Source: Lysobacter antibioticus (GTDB lineage: Bacteria; Pseudomonadota; Gammaproteobacteria; Xanthomonadales; Xanthomonadaceae). Taken from it: 64,000 nt of DNA. Below the pieces are notes generated by a model, which was not told the DNA's origin, searched no databases, and saw nothing but the letters and a program-made list of their open reading frames with translations. The DNA lies in NCBI RefSeq assembly GCF_001442535.1, contig NZ_CP013141.1, forward strand, positions 939,907-1,003,906, given 5' to 3'. The position numbers and the translations under genes are program-made. Positions 16,824-25,861 of the stretch are shown piece by piece (positions within the stretch are counted from its first letter, which is position 1; every line of letters begins with the position of its first letter).

Positions 16824-18665
16824 ATGCGCCTGTTGCGTCCCTCGCAGCTCTCTTTCGTCCTCACCCCGACCCTGTTGGCCCTCGCCTTGTCGGCCTGCGG
16901 GCCGCACGAAACCGCCGCGCCCACCGCCGTGGCCAAGACCGCCGCCGCGCCCGCGGCGAGCTCGGATCCGGCCGTCGACGCCGCCTTCGCCGCGCTGTCC
17001 AAGCGCTGGCTCGACGGGGTCATGCAGATCAACCCGGTCAGCGCGACCCAGATCGGCGACCACCGTTTCGACGCCGAGCTCGACGACCTCAGCGCCGCCG
17101 GCCGCCAGCGCCAGCTCGACTTCAACCGCAAGCTGCTGGCCGAACTCGACGCCGTCGACGCCACCCGTTTGTCGCGCGAGAACCAGGTCGATGCGGCGAT
17201 CCTGCGCAATCGCCTGCGTTCGGAAGTGTGGTCGATCGAAACCCTGCAGAACTGGGCCTGGGACCCGATGGTCTACAGCGGCCTGGCCGGCGACGCGATC
17301 TACAACCTGATGGCGCGCGAGTTCGCGCCGATGCCGCAGCGCCTGAAGTCGGCGACCGCGCGCATGGAGAAGATCCCCTCGATCTTCGCCCAGGCCCGCG
17401 CCAACCTCGACCCGGCGCGGGTGCCGAAGATCCACGCCGAGACCGTCGCCAAGCAGAACGCCGGCGTGCTCAGCCTGATCGACACCTTCATCGCGCCCAA
17501 CGCCGGCCAGCTCAAGGGCGCCGAGCGCAAGCGCCTGGACGCCGCCGTCGCCGGGCTGCGCAAGGCCGTCGCCGAACAACAGGAATGGCTCGACAAGACC
17601 CTGGTGCCGAACGCCAAGGGCAATTTCCGCATCGGCCAGACCTTGTACGACGAGAAGCTGAAGTTTTCGCTCAACTCCTCGCTTTCGCGCGCCGAGATCA
17701 TGCAGCGCGCGCAATCGGAGCTGGCCCGTGTGCGCGCCGAGATGTACGCGATCGCGCAGAAGGAGCTCAAGGGCAAGCCGGGCGCACCGGAACTGCCGGA
17801 CAAGCCGAAGCCGGAACAGCAGCAGAAGGCGATCGAAGCCGCGCTCGAGTTGGCCTATGCCGACAAGCCGGCGCGCGACAAGGTCGTCGACTTCGCCAAG
17901 CAGACGCTCGAGGAAGCCACGACCTTCACCCGCGCCAAGAACCTGGTGACCGTGCCCGACGCGCCGGTCAAGATCATCCTGATGCCGGAGTTCCAGCGCG
18001 GCGTGGCGCTGGCCTATTGCGACTCGCCGGGCCCGCTCGACAAGGGCCTGGATACCTACTACGCGATCTCGCCGATTCCGGACGACTGGAGCGACGCCCA
18101 GGTCGATTCCTTCCTGCGCGAATACAACACGCGCATGGTGCATCTGCTGTCGATCCACGAAGCAATGCCCGGCCACTACCTGGAAGGCGCGCATTCGGCC
18201 AAGGCGCCCTCGACCCTGCGCGCGGTGCTGCGTTCGGGCGTGTTCGCCGAAGGCTGGGCGGTGTACACCGAGGACGTGATGGCCGATGCCGGTTACCTCG
18301 ACAACGACCCGCTGTTCCGCCTGGTCCAGCTCAAGTTCTACCTGCGCAGCATCGGCAATGCGATTCTCGACCAGGGCGTGCAGGTCGAAGACTGGAGCCG
18401 CGAGCAGGCCATGCAGTTCATGACCCAGCAGACCTTCCAGCAGGAACGCGAAGCCGCCGGCAAGTGGGTCCGCGCCCAACTGACCTCGGCGCAGCTGCCG
18501 ACCTATTTCGTCGGCGCGCAGGAACACTTCGACATGCGCAAGGCGGTGGAAGCCAAGCTCGGGCCGAAGTTCGACGCCAAGACCTACCACGACCAAGTGC
18601 TGTCCTACGGCGCTCCGCCGGTGCGTTTCGTGCGCGAGCTGATGCTGGACGAGCCGATTCTCTGA
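16824..18665 (+). CDS. DUF885 family lipoprotein (putative metallo-hydrolase)
   Basis: A 613-residue predicted lipoprotein. The start at 16824 gives a signal peptide with lipobox LSAC. Hallmarks of DUF885 include NPVSATQIGDHRFDAELDD near the start, then a long helical domain and the C-terminal metal-like motif SIHEAMPGHYLEGAH, followed by FAEGWAVYTEDVMADAG. The HExxPGH arrangement and the downstream EGWA...E resemble zinc metallopeptidases. Several DUF885 members behave as peptidases, but the reaction here is inferred. It is transcribed alone and ends at a clear terminator. Confidence 0.88.
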   Translation: MRLLRPSQLSFVLTPTLLALALSACGPHETAAPTAVAKTAAAPAASSDPAVDAAFAALSKRWLDGVMQINPVSATQIGDHRFDAELDDLSAAGRQRQLDFNRKLLAELDAVDATRLSRENQVDAAILRNRLRSEVWSIETLQNWAWDPMVYSGLAGDAIYNLMAREFAPMPQRLKSATARMEKIPSIFAQARANLDPARVPKIHAETVAKQNAGVLSLIDTFIAPNAGQLKGAERKRLDAAVAGLRKAVAEQQEWLDKTLVPNAKGNFRIGQTLYDEKLKFSLNSSLSRAEIMQRAQSELARVRAEMYAIAQKELKGKPGAPELPDKPKPEQQQKAIEAALELAYADKPARDKVVDFAKQTLEEATTFTRAKNLVTVPDAPVKIILMPEFQRGVALAYCDSPGPLDKGLDTYYAISPIPDDWSDAQVDSFLREYNTRMVHLLSIHEAMPGHYLEGAHSAKAPSTLRAVLRSGVFAEGWAVYTEDVMADAGYLDNDPLFRLVQLKFYLRSIGNAILDQGVQVEDWSREQAMQFMTQQTFQQEREAAGKWVRAQLTSAQLPTYFVGAQEHFDMRKAVEAKLGPKFDAKTYHDQVLSYGAPPVRFVRELMLDEPIL

Positions 18666-18686
18666 AGACCGGTTCGCAGCAACGAG

Positions 18687-18710
18687 AGCCCGCCGCATGG
18701 CGGGCTTTTT
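18687..18710 (+). terminator. Rho-independent terminator of the DUF885 gene
   Basis: The perfect stem AGCCCGCC / GGCGGGCT (18687-18694 and 18699-18706) has loop GCAT and is followed by TTTT. It lies 21 bp after the stop codon. Confidence 0.9.
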
Positions 18711-18791
18711 GTTGGTACGTGCACCTGCGATCTTCCACGTGGCCAATCGCGCATGTGGCCAGCCGGAGTGACGCCGCCGCCGATCGCCCGC

Positions 18792-18860
18792 GGTCGCGGC
18801 TTGCGCCGCTCCTACTCCTTGCAGCGCGGCGCTTGGGTAGGAGCGGCGCAAGCCGCGACC
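18792..18860. repeat. Family A palindromic repeat, perfect 24-bp inverted pair
   Basis: The arm ggtcgcggcttgcgccgctcctac (18792-18815) is exactly complementary to 18837-18860 across a 21-bp spacer. It is the cleanest copy of the dispersed palindrome in this window. Confidence 0.9.
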
Positions 18861-19086
18861 ACGCCGCCTCGGCAGCGACTGAACCACGGCCGCCCGCGTC
18901 GCCCCACTCCCGGATCGCGGCAGGCGAAGGCCAGAGCCGGTCGACCGGCGATAATCGACCGCTGATACAGGTCGCCACCCGCCTGGAATAGCCTCGCTCA
19001 CGCTTCCGGATTGACCCCTGCTTTATGTCCCGGGGCGCATAGTGGCGCAGAGCGCAGGCAACAACCTTCGTAATCGGAGAGGTCTC

Positions 19087-20004
19087 ATGTCCAGTGACAA
19101 CGCCGTGGCGTCGGCAACCCCGCCCTCGGCCGCGCCCGACACGGCACGCGCCGGCGCGGTATCGCGCCCGGTGCGCCGCCGCCGCGGCGCGCGCGTCGAC
19201 GACACCGTGGATGCGGTCGCCGCCGAAGTGCCGGTCGCCTTGGTCTACAACGGCACGCCGTTCGCGGTGATGATGGCCACGCCCGACGACCTGGCCGACT
19301 TCGCCCTGGGCTTCTCGCTCAGCGAAGGCATCGTCGCGCGCGCCGACGAACTGCGGGTCGAGGAAATCGCGACCTCGCTCGAAGGCATCACCCTGCGCCT
19401 CGCCATTCCCGAGGCCCGCGCCGCCGCGCTCGAACAACGCCGGCGCAACCTGCAAGGCCGCAGCGGTTGCGGCGTGTGCGGCACCGAAAGCATCGAGGCG
19501 GTGCTGCGGCCGCCGCCGCGTCTGCGCGACAGCGCGCCGATCCGCGTCCAGGCCTTGCACCGCGCCTTGCACGAACTGCGCGAACGCCAACCCTTGAACG
19601 CCCTGACCGGCGCCACCCATGCCGCCGGCTGGGCCGGCCGCGACGGTCGCGTGTCGTTCGTGCGCGAAGACGTCGGCCGCCACAACGCCCTCGACAAGTT
19701 GATCGGCGCGCTGGTCGCCGCCGGCCTCGACCCGTTGCAGGGTTTCGCCGTCGTCACCAGCCGCGCCAGTTTCGAGATGGCGATGAAGGCCGCGCAGGCC
19801 GGCATCCCGCTGTTGGCTGCGATCTCGGCGCCGACCACGCTGGCGATCGCGCTGGCCGACTCGGCCGGCCTGACCCTGATCGGCTTCGCCCGCGACGACG
19901 GGCACGCGGTCTACACCCATGCGCAGCGCCTGATCGAGAACGGGCCGCGCGACGCGCGCGCCGACGATGGCGGCGACGGCAATGCAACGGAATCGCATTC
20001 ATGA
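19087..20004 (+). CDS. fdhD: Formate dehydrogenase accessory sulfurtransferase FdhD
   Basis: A 305-residue cytosolic protein. FdhD takes sulfur from the cysteine desulfurase IscS and transfers it to the molybdenum cofactor, which activates formate dehydrogenase-type enzymes. The two conserved cysteines are present at Cys128 and Cys131 in SGCGVCGTES, and the C-terminal signature FVREDVGRHNALDKLIG is intact. The start at 19087 is supported by CGGAGAGG nearby. A 40-residue Ala/Arg-rich N-terminal stretch precedes the family core. The stop overlaps the molybdoenzyme start (ATGA at 20001-20004), so enzyme and maturation factor are translationally coupled. Confidence 0.95.
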   Translation: MSSDNAVASATPPSAAPDTARAGAVSRPVRRRRGARVDDTVDAVAAEVPVALVYNGTPFAVMMATPDDLADFALGFSLSEGIVARADELRVEEIATSLEGITLRLAIPEARAAALEQRRRNLQGRSGCGVCGTESIEAVLRPPPRLRDSAPIRVQALHRALHELRERQPLNALTGATHAAGWAGRDGRVSFVREDVGRHNALDKLIGALVAAGLDPLQGFAVVTSRASFEMAMKAAQAGIPLLAAISAPTTLAIALADSAGLTLIGFARDDGHAVYTHAQRLIENGPRDARADDGGDGNATESHS

Positions 20005-22352
20005 GCAAGAAGACCATCCGCCCCTACGACGGCCCCGCCGGCGGGTGGGGCGCGTTGCGCAGCGTCGCCCGACACCTGCTCGAACAGGACGTGCCGGTGC
20101 ACGGCGCGCGCACCCTGCTCTCGGCCAACCAGCCCGACGGATTCGACTGCCCCGGCTGCGCCTGGCCCGATCGCGACCACACCTCGACCTTCGAGTTCTG
20201 CGAGAACGGCGCCAAGGCGGTGGCCGCCGAAGCGACCAGGCACCGCGCCACGCCGGAACTGTTCGCCCGATACACGGTCGCCGAGCTCGCGCGCTACAGC
20301 GACCATTGGCTGGAGAACCAGGGCCGACTGACCCATCCGATGCGCTGGGACGCGGCCAGCGACCGCTATCTGCCGATCGGCTGGGACGAAGCCTTCGCCC
20401 GCATCGGTGCGCATCTGAACGCCCTGGATTCGCCGAACCAGGCCTTGTTCTACACCTCCGGGCGCTGCAGCAACGAAGCCGCCTTCCTGTACCAGTTGTT
20501 CGTGCGCGAGTTCGGCACCAACAACTTCCCCGACTGCTCGAACATGTGTCACGAACCCTCGGGCACGGCGATGAAGGCCCAGCTCGGCGTCGGCAAGGGC
20601 ACGGTGCTGCTGGACGATTTCGAGCTCGCCGATGCGATCTTCATCTTCGGCCAGAACCCGGGCACCAACCATCCGCGCATGCTCGGCGAGCTGCGCAAGG
20701 CGGCCAAGCGCGGCGCCGCGATCGTTTCGTTCAATCCCTTGCGCGAACGCGGCCTGGAGAAGTTCGCCGACCCGCAGGACAAACTGGAGATGCTGCACAA
20801 CGGTTCGACCCGGATCTCCTCGGACTATTTCCAGTTGCGCATCGGCGGCGACCTGGCCGCGGTCAAGGGCATCATCAAGCGCACCCTCGAACTCGACGCA
20901 CAGGCACAGGGCGAAGGCCGCGAAAGAGTCATCGATATCGCCTTCATCGCCGAGCACACCCGCGGCTTCGAGCGCTTCGCCGCCGACGTCGCCGCCGAGG
21001 CCTGGGAGACCATCGAAGCCGAATCCGGCCTGAGCCGCGCCGAGCTCGAACGCGCCGGCGACCTGTATGCGCAAGCCGGCAGCGTGATCTGCTGCTGGGG
21101 CATGGGCATCACCCAGCACAAGCATTCGGTCGCGACCATCCACATGCTCGGCAACCTGTTGCTGTTGCGCGGCAACATCGGCCGTCCCGGCGCCGGCCCC
21201 TGCCCGGTGCGCGGACACAGCAACGTGCAGGGCGACCGCACCATGGGCATCTACGAAAAGCCGTCGCCGGCCTTTCTCGACCGCCTGCGCGAGGTATTCG
21301 ATTTCGAGCCGCCGCGCGAACCCGGCCACGACACGGTCGGCGCGATCGAAGCCATGCTCGACGGCCGCTGCAAGACCTTCTTCGGCCTGGGCGGCAACTT
21401 CGCCACCGCCACGCCCGACACCGACGCCACGCATCGCGCCCTGCGCGGGTGCGAGCTCACCGTGCACGTCACCACCAAGCTCAATCGCAGCCACCTCGTG
21501 CACGGCCGCGACGCCTACATCCTGCCCTGCCTCGGCCGCACCGAGATCGATATCCAGGACAGCGGCCCGCAAGGCGTCACCGTCGAGGATTCGATGAGCA
21601 TGGTCCACCTGTCGGCGGGCATCAACGCGCCGGCCGCGCCGACCCTGTTGTCGGAACCGGCGATCGTCGCGCGCCTGGCCGCGGCCACCCTGGGCGCACG
21701 CAGCAAGGTGCCGTGGCTGTGGCTGGTCGGCGACTACGACCGCATCCGCGACAAGATCGCCGAGGTGTTCGAGGACTTCCACGATTTCAACCGGCGCGTG
21801 CGCGTGCCCGGCGGTTTCCACCTCCCCAATGCCGCGGCCGAACGGCGCTGGCTCAATGCCGAGGGCAAGGCGCTGTTCAAGACCCATGCGGTGCCAACCG
21901 ACCTGCCGGTGCACCGCGCACGCGCCAGCCAGCTGCAACCGGTGTTCACCCTGGCGACGACCCGCTCGCACGATCAGTACAACACCACCATCTACGGCAT
22001 GAACGACCGCTACCGCGGCGTGTTCGGCGAGCGTCGGGTGTTGTTCATCCATCGCGACGACATCGCCGCGCTGGGCATGAACGCCGGCGACTGGGTCGAC
22101 CTGGAAAGCCTGTGCGAGGACGGCGTCGAACGCATCGCACGACGCTTCCTGTTGGTCGAGTACAACATCCCGCGCGGCTGCCTGGCCGCCTACTATCCCG
22201 AGACCAATGCGCTGGTGCCGCTGTCGAGCTTCGCCGACGAGGCGCGCACTCCGACCTCGAAATCGATCCCGGTGATCGTGCACCCGCATGTGCCGCAAGC
22301 AGCGCAGAGCCTGCAAGCGTCCAGGGACATCGGCCTTGTCCGAGTCGACTGA
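20001..22352 (+). CDS. FdhF/YdeP family molybdopterin oxidoreductase
   Basis: A 783-residue molybdenum enzyme (bis-MGD family). Cysteines at CPGCAWP (Cys50, Cys53) could bind a [4Fe-4S] cluster, although the full four-Cys site of classical FdhF is not obvious. The metal-ligand region is DCSNMCHEPSGTAM, with Cys183 in the place of the selenocysteine or Cys of formate dehydrogenases. Further motifs include FIFGQNPGTNHPRMLGELRK, the GNIGRPGAGPCPVRGHSNVQ block and a C-terminal MGD-binding domain (TTRSHDQYNTTIYGMNDRYR). E. coli YdeP contributes to acid resistance; formate dehydrogenase activity for this branch is unproven. The start overlaps fdhD, which points to FdhD-dependent sulfuration. Confidence 0.93.
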   Translation: MSKKTIRPYDGPAGGWGALRSVARHLLEQDVPVHGARTLLSANQPDGFDCPGCAWPDRDHTSTFEFCENGAKAVAAEATRHRATPELFARYTVAELARYSDHWLENQGRLTHPMRWDAASDRYLPIGWDEAFARIGAHLNALDSPNQALFYTSGRCSNEAAFLYQLFVREFGTNNFPDCSNMCHEPSGTAMKAQLGVGKGTVLLDDFELADAIFIFGQNPGTNHPRMLGELRKAAKRGAAIVSFNPLRERGLEKFADPQDKLEMLHNGSTRISSDYFQLRIGGDLAAVKGIIKRTLELDAQAQGEGRERVIDIAFIAEHTRGFERFAADVAAEAWETIEAESGLSRAELERAGDLYAQAGSVICCWGMGITQHKHSVATIHMLGNLLLLRGNIGRPGAGPCPVRGHSNVQGDRTMGIYEKPSPAFLDRLREVFDFEPPREPGHDTVGAIEAMLDGRCKTFFGLGGNFATATPDTDATHRALRGCELTVHVTTKLNRSHLVHGRDAYILPCLGRTEIDIQDSGPQGVTVEDSMSMVHLSAGINAPAAPTLLSEPAIVARLAAATLGARSKVPWLWLVGDYDRIRDKIAEVFEDFHDFNRRVRVPGGFHLPNAAAERRWLNAEGKALFKTHAVPTDLPVHRARASQLQPVFTLATTRSHDQYNTTIYGMNDRYRGVFGERRVLFIHRDDIAALGMNAGDWVDLESLCEDGVERIARRFLLVEYNIPRGCLAAYYPETNALVPLSSFADEARTPTSKSIPVIVHPHVPQAAQSLQASRDIGLVRVD

Positions 22353-22596
22353 GGCCCTGCTGGCGATGCTGGCCGGCGAAGCCGACGGCGTGTCCCTGCC
22401 GCGCCTGTGCAAGCGCCTGGGCCTGCGCATGAGCGTGTTGTTGCGCGAATTGGCCTGGATCGGCGAGGACGCCATCGGCGGCCACACCGGTCCGGGTTGG
22501 GTGCGGGTGGAGATGCGCGGCGAAACCCAAGTCGCGGTGTTGACCGAGCGCGGGCGCGAACGGCTGCGAACGGGTGGCGGCGAGCAGCGCGATTAG
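22336..22596 (+). CDS. Small protein coupled to the YdeP-type gene, TTG start
   Basis: A predicted 86-residue protein starting at TTG 22336, inside the end of the upstream gene (17-bp overlap). A longer frame from an upstream ATG (22288) is possible but would be read entirely inside the oxidoreductase gene. The N-terminal half ALLAMLAGEADGVSLPRLCK then LGLRMSVLLRELAWIGEDAI has the look of a winged-helix DNA-binding domain. The C-terminal part VRVEMRGETQVAVLTERGRE would fit its wing. It probably belongs to the fdhD operon. It may be a regulator or accessory protein; the function is not known. Confidence 0.6.
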   Translation: MSESTEALLAMLAGEADGVSLPRLCKRLGLRMSVLLRELAWIGEDAIGGHTGPGWVRVEMRGETQVAVLTERGRERLRTGGGEQRD

Positions 22597-22699
22597 AGCG
22601 CATCGGCGTTTCGAAATAGCCCTGGAAACGCTGGCTACGTCATTATTGTTTTGGCGCGGTCACCGCGCGAGCTGCCCCTCCCCTGGCCGCGGCTCTTGG

Positions 22700-22723
22700 G
22701 TAGGAGCGGCGCGAGCCGCGACC
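22700..22723. repeat. Solo family A repeat arm
   Basis: The sequence gtaggagcggcgcgagccgcgacc lies between the convergent fdhD operon and the GFA gene. Its partner arm is degraded (gccgcggctcttggg upstream). Confidence 0.75.
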
Positions 22724-22778
22724 ACGAACCTCCATGCGAGGCGTCACTTACGCAACGCCGGTCGTCAAACCATGGACC

Positions 22779-23129
22779 TCAGAAACTGCGCCCGTCCACC
22801 GGCACGACCTTGACCGAGGCCAGGTCGACACCCTCCAGGCAACGCACGTTGATCGCCGTCATCAGCGTACCGTCCGGCATGCTGCCCTGGCTGAAGGACG
22901 AAATGCCGCAGTGCTTGCAGAAATGATGGTCGATGCTGTTCCTGTTGAAGTGATACAGGCCCAGGTCGGCCGGATCGGTCTTCAACACGAACGAGGCCCG
23001 CGGCACGAACCACAACAGGCCGCCGCGCCGCTGGCACATCGAACAATTGCAGTCGATCGCCTGGTCGATCTCGCCTTCCACCTCGTAAGCGACCTTGCCG
23101 CAATGGCAGCCGCCGGAATACTTGGTCAT
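22779..23129 (-). CDS. GFA family protein (CENP-V/glutathione-dependent formaldehyde-activating fold)
   Basis: A 116-residue cytosolic zinc protein. The zinc-binding cysteines are arranged as CHCG (about residue 8), CNCSMC (about residue 28) and CKHCG (about residue 71), the pattern of the GFA fold. The founding member Gfa was proposed to speed formation of S-hydroxymethylglutathione from formaldehyde, but many GFA-fold proteins have no proven activity. It lies next to the formate dehydrogenase-like operon (convergent), which is suggestive for one-carbon metabolism but not proof. The start is the ATG at 23129. Confidence 0.88.
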   Translation of the reverse strand: MTKYSGGCHCGKVAYEVEGEIDQAIDCNCSMCQRRGGLLWFVPRASFVLKTDPADLGLYHFNRNSIDHHFCKHCGISSFSQGSMPDGTLMTAINVRCLEGVDLASVKVVPVDGRSF

Positions 23130-23263
23130 CGCATGCTCCCGCCGCGGTGCGGCGCCCATGAAGACGCGAGGATAACGCCGCCGCGCTATGCTCGTCGCCC
23201 TGACTCCCGACACCCCTCGCCGCCTACCCGGCCCGCGCCGCCAATACACCAACGGAGCGCCTC

Positions 23264-23683
23264 ATGGACTCGATCGTCGGCAGTACCATCATCCCGTCCC
23301 TGCGTTACCGCAACGCACCCGCCGCGATCGAATGGCTGTGCCGCGCGTTCGGTTTCGAGAAACACGCCGTCTACGCCGACGGCGATACCGTGCACCATGC
23401 CCAGCTGACCTATGGGCCGGGCATGATCATGCTCGGCTCGGTCGACGACAGCAGCGAATGGGGCCAGCGCATCGTCCAACCCGATGAGATCGGCGGGCGC
23501 GAGACTCAGGCCTGCTCGGTGGTCGTCAGCGACGCCGACGAGCACTATGCGCAGGCGCGCGCGGCCGGCGCCGAGATCGTGGTCGAGATCGCCGACCAGG
23601 ACTACGGTGGACGCGCGTACACCTGCCGCGACCTCGAAGGCCGACTGTGGTGGTTCGGCACCTACAACCCGTGGAACCTATGA
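23264..23683 (+). CDS. VOC/glyoxalase-like family protein
   Basis: A 139-residue protein with the paired beta-alpha-beta-beta-beta modules of the VOC superfamily. Landmarks are IIPSLRYRNAPAAIEWLCRA, FGFEKHAVYADGD, HAQLTYGPGMIMLGSV, and the second module CSVVVSDADEHYAQARAAGA, ending YTCRDLEGRLWWFGTYNP. VOC members bind a metal and act in detoxification or dioxygenase reactions, while others are binding proteins. The reaction is not predictable here. Its stop overlaps the DUF72 start (ATGA at 23680-23683). Confidence 0.85.
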   Translation: MDSIVGSTIIPSLRYRNAPAAIEWLCRAFGFEKHAVYADGDTVHHAQLTYGPGMIMLGSVDDSSEWGQRIVQPDEIGGRETQACSVVVSDADEHYAQARAAGAEIVVEIADQDYGGRAYTCRDLEGRLWWFGTYNPWNL

Positions 23684-24576
23684 ATCGCAAACGCAGCAGC
23701 GACTCCGCACCCGGCGACCTGTTCGCCGCCCCCGCCGCCCCGGCTCCGGCCGGCGATTTCGGCGCCGGTCCCGGCCCGGTCGACGGCATCCGCGCCGGCA
23801 TCGGCGGCTGGACCTTCGTGCCCTGGCGCAACAACTTCTATCCCGAAAAGCTGGTGCAGCGGCGCGAGCTCGAGTTCGCCAGCCGCCAGCTCAGCAGCAT
23901 CGAGATCAACGGCACCTACTACAGCGCGCAGAAGCCGGCCACCTACGCCAAGTGGGCTACGGAAACGCCGGAGCATTTCGTGTTCTCGCTGAAGGCGCCG
24001 GGCCGCATCACCCAGGGCGACGCCCTGGCCAAGGCCGGCAACGGCGCGAAGGCCTTCATCGACGGCGGCTTGAGCGAATTCGGCCAACGCCTCGGGCCGA
24101 TCCTGTGGCAGCTGACGCCGAACCGCGTCTTCAACCGCGACGACCTCGCTGCGTTCCTCGACAGCTTGCCGCGCACGCTCGACGGCCGCGCGCTCAAGCA
24201 CGTACTGGAAGTCCGCCATCCGAGCTTCCTCGACGAGGCCTATGTGCGGCTGGCGCGCGAGCACCGCATCGCCACGGTATTCACCGACTCCGACGAATAC
24301 CCGTCGCTGGCCGACGTCACCGGCGATTTCGTCTACGCCCGCCTGATGCGTTCGCGCAGCGACGTGGCGACCGGCTATCCCGAGTCCGAGCTCGATGACT
24401 GGAAGCAACGCGCGCAGGCCTGGGCGCAGGGCCGAGATCGTCCCGAACTACCGCATGTCGCCGCGCCCCTCGAGGGTGGCAAGCCGCGCGAAGTCTTCGT
24501 CTATTTCATCAGCGCGGCGAAGGAACGCAACCCGGCGGCGGCGATGCGTTTATTGGAGAAGCTGGGCGCGCGCTAA
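23680..24576 (+). CDS. DUF72 domain-containing protein
   Basis: A 298-residue soluble protein. After a Pro/Ala-rich leader of about 35 residues, the DUF72 (YecE-type) core begins with RAGIGGWTFVPWRNNFYP, continues with IEINGTYYSAQKPATYAKWA, FVFSLKAPGRITQ, and later EVRHPSFL and FTDSDEYP, ending with VFVYFISAAKERNPAAA. The fold is a TIM-barrel-like domain with no settled function. The start at 23680 overlaps the VOC stop by four bases, so expression is coupled. Confidence 0.87.
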   Translation: MNRKRSSDSAPGDLFAAPAAPAPAGDFGAGPGPVDGIRAGIGGWTFVPWRNNFYPEKLVQRRELEFASRQLSSIEINGTYYSAQKPATYAKWATETPEHFVFSLKAPGRITQGDALAKAGNGAKAFIDGGLSEFGQRLGPILWQLTPNRVFNRDDLAAFLDSLPRTLDGRALKHVLEVRHPSFLDEAYVRLAREHRIATVFTDSDEYPSLADVTGDFVYARLMRSRSDVATGYPESELDDWKQRAQAWAQGRDRPELPHVAAPLEGGKPREVFVYFISAAKERNPAAAMRLLEKLGAR

Positions 24577-24641
24577 GCGAGCGAATCCCTGTCGCCGCGA
24601 CGCCGGCCTGCGGGAAGTCGCGCCGGCGCGCGACACATCGC

Positions 24642-24709
24642 GGTCGCGGCTCGCGCCGCTCCTACCCCGGTGCACGGCTTTAAGGGTAGGAGCGACGCAA
24701 GTCGCGACC
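24642..24709. repeat. Family A palindromic repeat (imperfect inverted pair)
   Basis: The left arm ggtcgcggctcgcgccgctcctac (24642-24665) and right arm gtaggagcgacgcaagtcgcgacc (24686-24709) differ at a few compensating positions. The pair lies between the DUF72 and aldo-keto reductase genes. Confidence 0.85.
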
Positions 24710-24874
24710 GCGTTCGTTCCGATCGCGTCGATTCGATACGGCCATCGATCGCGCACGGACAACCGGCCCTCTCGCCGCCCACGATTCGGTGCCACAATCG
24801 CCATACCGCGGCCGCCCCCGAAGGCCTCCGCAGACCCACGTACTGCCGCACCGATCCCACAGCGAGTCTCCGCC

Positions 24875-25861
24875 ATGGCCAGTCGTCGCGATTTCCTCGG
24901 TACCGTCTCCCTCGCCGCGAGCGGCTTCGCACTCGCGCCGCTGGCCGCATGCAGCCACGAATCGCCGCCCGCGCCGACGCAGACGCCATCCGCCGAGGTC
25001 CCGGCAGCGGCACCGGCCGAAACACCGTTCTCCGGCACCCTTCTCAAACGCACGATTCCGGCGACCGGCGAATCCATCCCGGTGATCGGCATGGGCACCT
25101 CGGGCAGCTTCGAGGTCGGCACGGACGCGGCCTCGCGTGCGCCCCTGCGCGAGGTGCTGAAACGTTTCGTCGATGCCGGCGCCAGCGTCATCGACACCGC
25201 GCCGACCTACTCCAGCGCCGAGGACGTGCTCGGCGATCTCGTCGCCGAAGCCAAGCTGCGCGAGCGTCTGTTCCTCGCCACCAAGCTCTCCGGCGTCAAT
25301 GGCCGCGACGAAGGCCTGGCGCAGTTCGAGGCCTCGTTGCGCCGCCTGCGCACCGATCGCATCGATCTGCTGCAAGTGCATAACCTGGGCGACACCCGCA
25401 CCCAACTCGCGCTCGCGCGCGAACTGAAACAGCAAGGCAAGGTACGCCTGGTCGGCCTGACCCATTACCGCGAACCAGCGCAGGCACAACTCGCGCAAGA
25501 CATGCGCGCGTTCAAGCCCGACTTCGTCCAGATCAATTATTCGCCGGTCTCGCGCGCGGCCGAACGCACGGTGTTTCCGCTCGCGCGCGAACTGGGCATC
25601 GCGGTGATGGTCAACCGCGCCTTCGAGGACGGGCGTTTGTTTTCGCAGGTCAAAGGCAAACCGCTGCCGCCCTGGGCCTCCGAGGCCGGCGCCGATTCCT
25701 GGGCGCAGTTGTTCCTCAAGTTCGCCCTCAGCGAAGCGGCGGTGACGGTGGTGATTCCTGCGACGTCCAAGCCGAAGAACCAGACCGACAACCTCAAGGC
25801 AGGCGTCGGCCCTGTGCTCGATGCGAAACAACGCGAGGCCCTGGTCGCGGCGATCGGTTGA
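24875..25861 (+). CDS. Aldo/keto reductase, predicted Tat-exported lipoprotein
   Basis: A 328-residue protein with a twin-arginine signal (SRRDFLGTVSLAASG) ending in a possible lipobox LAAC (Cys26), then a Pro/Ala linker and an AKR barrel from residue 55. Catalytic residues fit the family: Asp and Tyr in DTAPTYSSAEDVLG, Lys in ATKLSG, and His in LQVHNLGD. The NADPH-binding C-terminus is VVIPATSKPKNQTDNL. Tat export implies that the cofactor is bound before export or that the enzyme is periplasmic. The native substrate is unknown. It is monocistronic; a family A repeat lies upstream and a degenerate copy lies downstream near 25885. Confidence 0.87.
   Translation: MASRRDFLGTVSLAASGFALAPLAACSHESPPAPTQTPSAEVPAAAPAETPFSGTLLKRTIPATGESIPVIGMGTSGSFEVGTDAASRAPLREVLKRFVDAGASVIDTAPTYSSAEDVLGDLVAEAKLRERLFLATKLSGVNGRDEGLAQFEASLRRLRTDRIDLLQVHNLGDTRTQLALARELKQQGKVRLVGLTHYREPAQAQLAQDMRAFKPDFVQINYSPVSRAAERTVFPLARELGIAVMVNRAFEDGRLFSQVKGKPLPPWASEAGADSWAQLFLKFALSEAAVTVVIPATSKPKNQTDNLKAGVGPVLDAKQREALVAAIG

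Larger units (their letters stand above)
18666..19086. other. Gene-free interval before fdhD
   Basis: This 421-bp interval holds the DUF885 terminator (18687-18710), a perfect family A inverted repeat (18792-18860) and the fdhD promoter region. The fdhD ribosome binding site cggagagg lies at about 19075-19082. No gene is evident. Confidence 0.6.

Noticed and set aside
16560..19001. Long - strand open frame opposite the DUF885 gene
   Set aside because: Shadow of the real gene; no plausible start or domain, and composition typical of antisense reading in GC-rich DNA.
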